Assembly: GCA_031119195.1 (NCBI GenBank) | Contig: JAVHYG010000006.1 | Span: 1 to 25,567 of the forward strand | Direction of reading: 5' to 3' | DNA: 25,567 bases | Source: Rickettsiella sp. | GTDB taxonomy: Bacteria; Pseudomonadota; Gammaproteobacteria; Diplorickettsiales; Diplorickettsiaceae | Position numbers and translations under genes: made by a program | Part shown: positions 25,070 through 25,567 of the stretch, in pieces | Layout: each line of letters begins with the position of its first letter | How positions within the stretch are numbered: position 1 is the first letter of the stretch | The notes under the pieces: generated by a model | Databases searched by the model: none | Told to the model about the DNA's origin: nothing | The model's input: the letters and a program-made list of their open reading frames with translations, nothing else

Positions 25070-25567
25070 ATGATTATTGAGACTATAACAGCATTTGTTG
25101 CGGTCAAGATCACATGGGAAACACTAGAAATTTTGCATTTGCTTCATGTGGGTCATCTGGCCAGTGATGCTGGCTATAGAGGGGCAAATTACTTATTACA
25201 AGGCATACAGAAACGTTGTCAGGAAATTCAGGACGATAAAAACCCGGCTCAACGATTGGAACTCGACGCAAAAACCCTTTATAACTATGACACTCCTGAC
25301 ACTAACACACTCAAGCAACTTCATGAAAAAGCGCAAGCCTATTTAGTTATATTAAAAAGTCGCATTAAAAACTTAAAAAATCTACAAATTTATTTTGAAG
25401 AAATTTCAAAACTTTTGGAAAATCTCGTTACCAGCTTATTATCAACTGATAAGGAACAGCACTTTTTATTTAATTTAATAAAGCTTGAAAGTAAATTGCT
25501 CCATTTTAAAATGGAGTTAACCCAGTTTTTATATTGGTTTCCACCCCCTCCGCGTCAAATATTGTAT
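25070..25567 (+). CDS. Unknown protein, N-terminal 166 residues (3' end outside window)
   Basis: An ATG at 25070, with AAAGAGA about 6 bases before it, opens a frame with no stop up to the window end. The N-terminus (MIIETITAFVAVKITWETLEILHLLHVGHLASDAGY) is moderately hydrophobic with no clear signal peptide. The rest is helical and Lys/Glu/Leu-rich, with a coiled-coil-like stretch from about residue 80 to 155, then WFPPPPRQILY at the window edge. I do not recognise the family. It is transcribed divergently from ruvB. The helix-rich composition resembles the other unknown proteins here, but nothing firm can be said about function. Confidence 0.7.
   Translation, partial: MIIETITAFVAVKITWETLEILHLLHVGHLASDAGYRGANYLLQGIQKRCQEIQDDKNPAQRLELDAKTLYNYDTPDTNTLKQLHEKAQAYLVILKSRIKNLKNLQIYFEEISKLLENLVTSLLSTDKEQHFLFNLIKLESKLLHFKMELTQFLYWFPPPPRQILY

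Noticed and set aside
25146..25346. 66-codon plus-strand frame inside the last gene.
   Set aside because: It is an out-of-frame shadow of the open frame that starts at 25070 and runs to the window end with a proper ribosome binding site.
1..25567. CRISPR arrays, rRNA, intact transposases or integrases.
   Set aside because: No regularly spaced repeats, no rRNA-like conserved stretches and no transposase or integrase motifs were seen on either strand.

Overview
The window looks like chromosome from an AT-rich, host-associated gammaproteobacterium, most likely of the order Legionellales (Coxiellaceae, a Rickettsiella- or Diplorickettsia-like bacterium). This is inferred from gammaproteobacterial housekeeping genes (tol-pal, ruvB, accD-folC, potABCD, truA), strong AT bias, and several large unrecognised proteins of the kind typical of intracellular pathogens and symbionts. 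I could not search a database, so the genus is a guess. No rRNA, tRNA, CRISPR array or intact transposase was found.

Layout. At 1-1674 (+) lies the 3' part of a large unknown gene with a C-terminal membrane hairpin. From 24552 down to 1850 everything is on the minus strand. In transcription order this is: ruvB; tolQ-tolR-tolA; a 1834-residue protein with a region resembling the pore/translocation domain of large clostridial toxins TcdA/TcdB; a 669-residue unknown protein directly behind it; a 102-bp imperfect palindrome; a major facilitator transporter broken by one frameshift; tolB; a 255-bp tandem duplication; pal; cpoB; truA; the polyamine importer potA-potB-potC-potD; and accD-folC. At 25070 a plus-strand unknown gene begins and runs off the window behind a 517-bp non-coding stretch.

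How the genes work together. TolQ, TolR and TolA form the inner-membrane motor that drives TolB and Pal at the outer membrane during division, and CpoB links this to peptidoglycan synthesis. The usually continuous tol-pal cluster is split here by about 9.3 kb (12060-21395) holding the toxin-like protein, its unknown partner and the damaged transporter. PotABCD imports spermidine or putrescine. AccD makes malonyl-CoA for fatty acids, FolC makes folyl-polyglutamates, and TruA modifies tRNA.

Most notable: (1) the TcdA/TcdB-like protein placed inside the tol-pal cluster, with no visible catalytic head, no CROP-like repeats, its own candidate promoter and a 10-bp hairpin against its start codon; (2) a tandem duplication across the tolB/pal junction that left a decayed tolB end and an intact 42-codon mini-lipoprotein frame; (3) a palindromic, MITE- or ERIC-like repeat in the insertion, with a possible relative between ruvB and tolQ.
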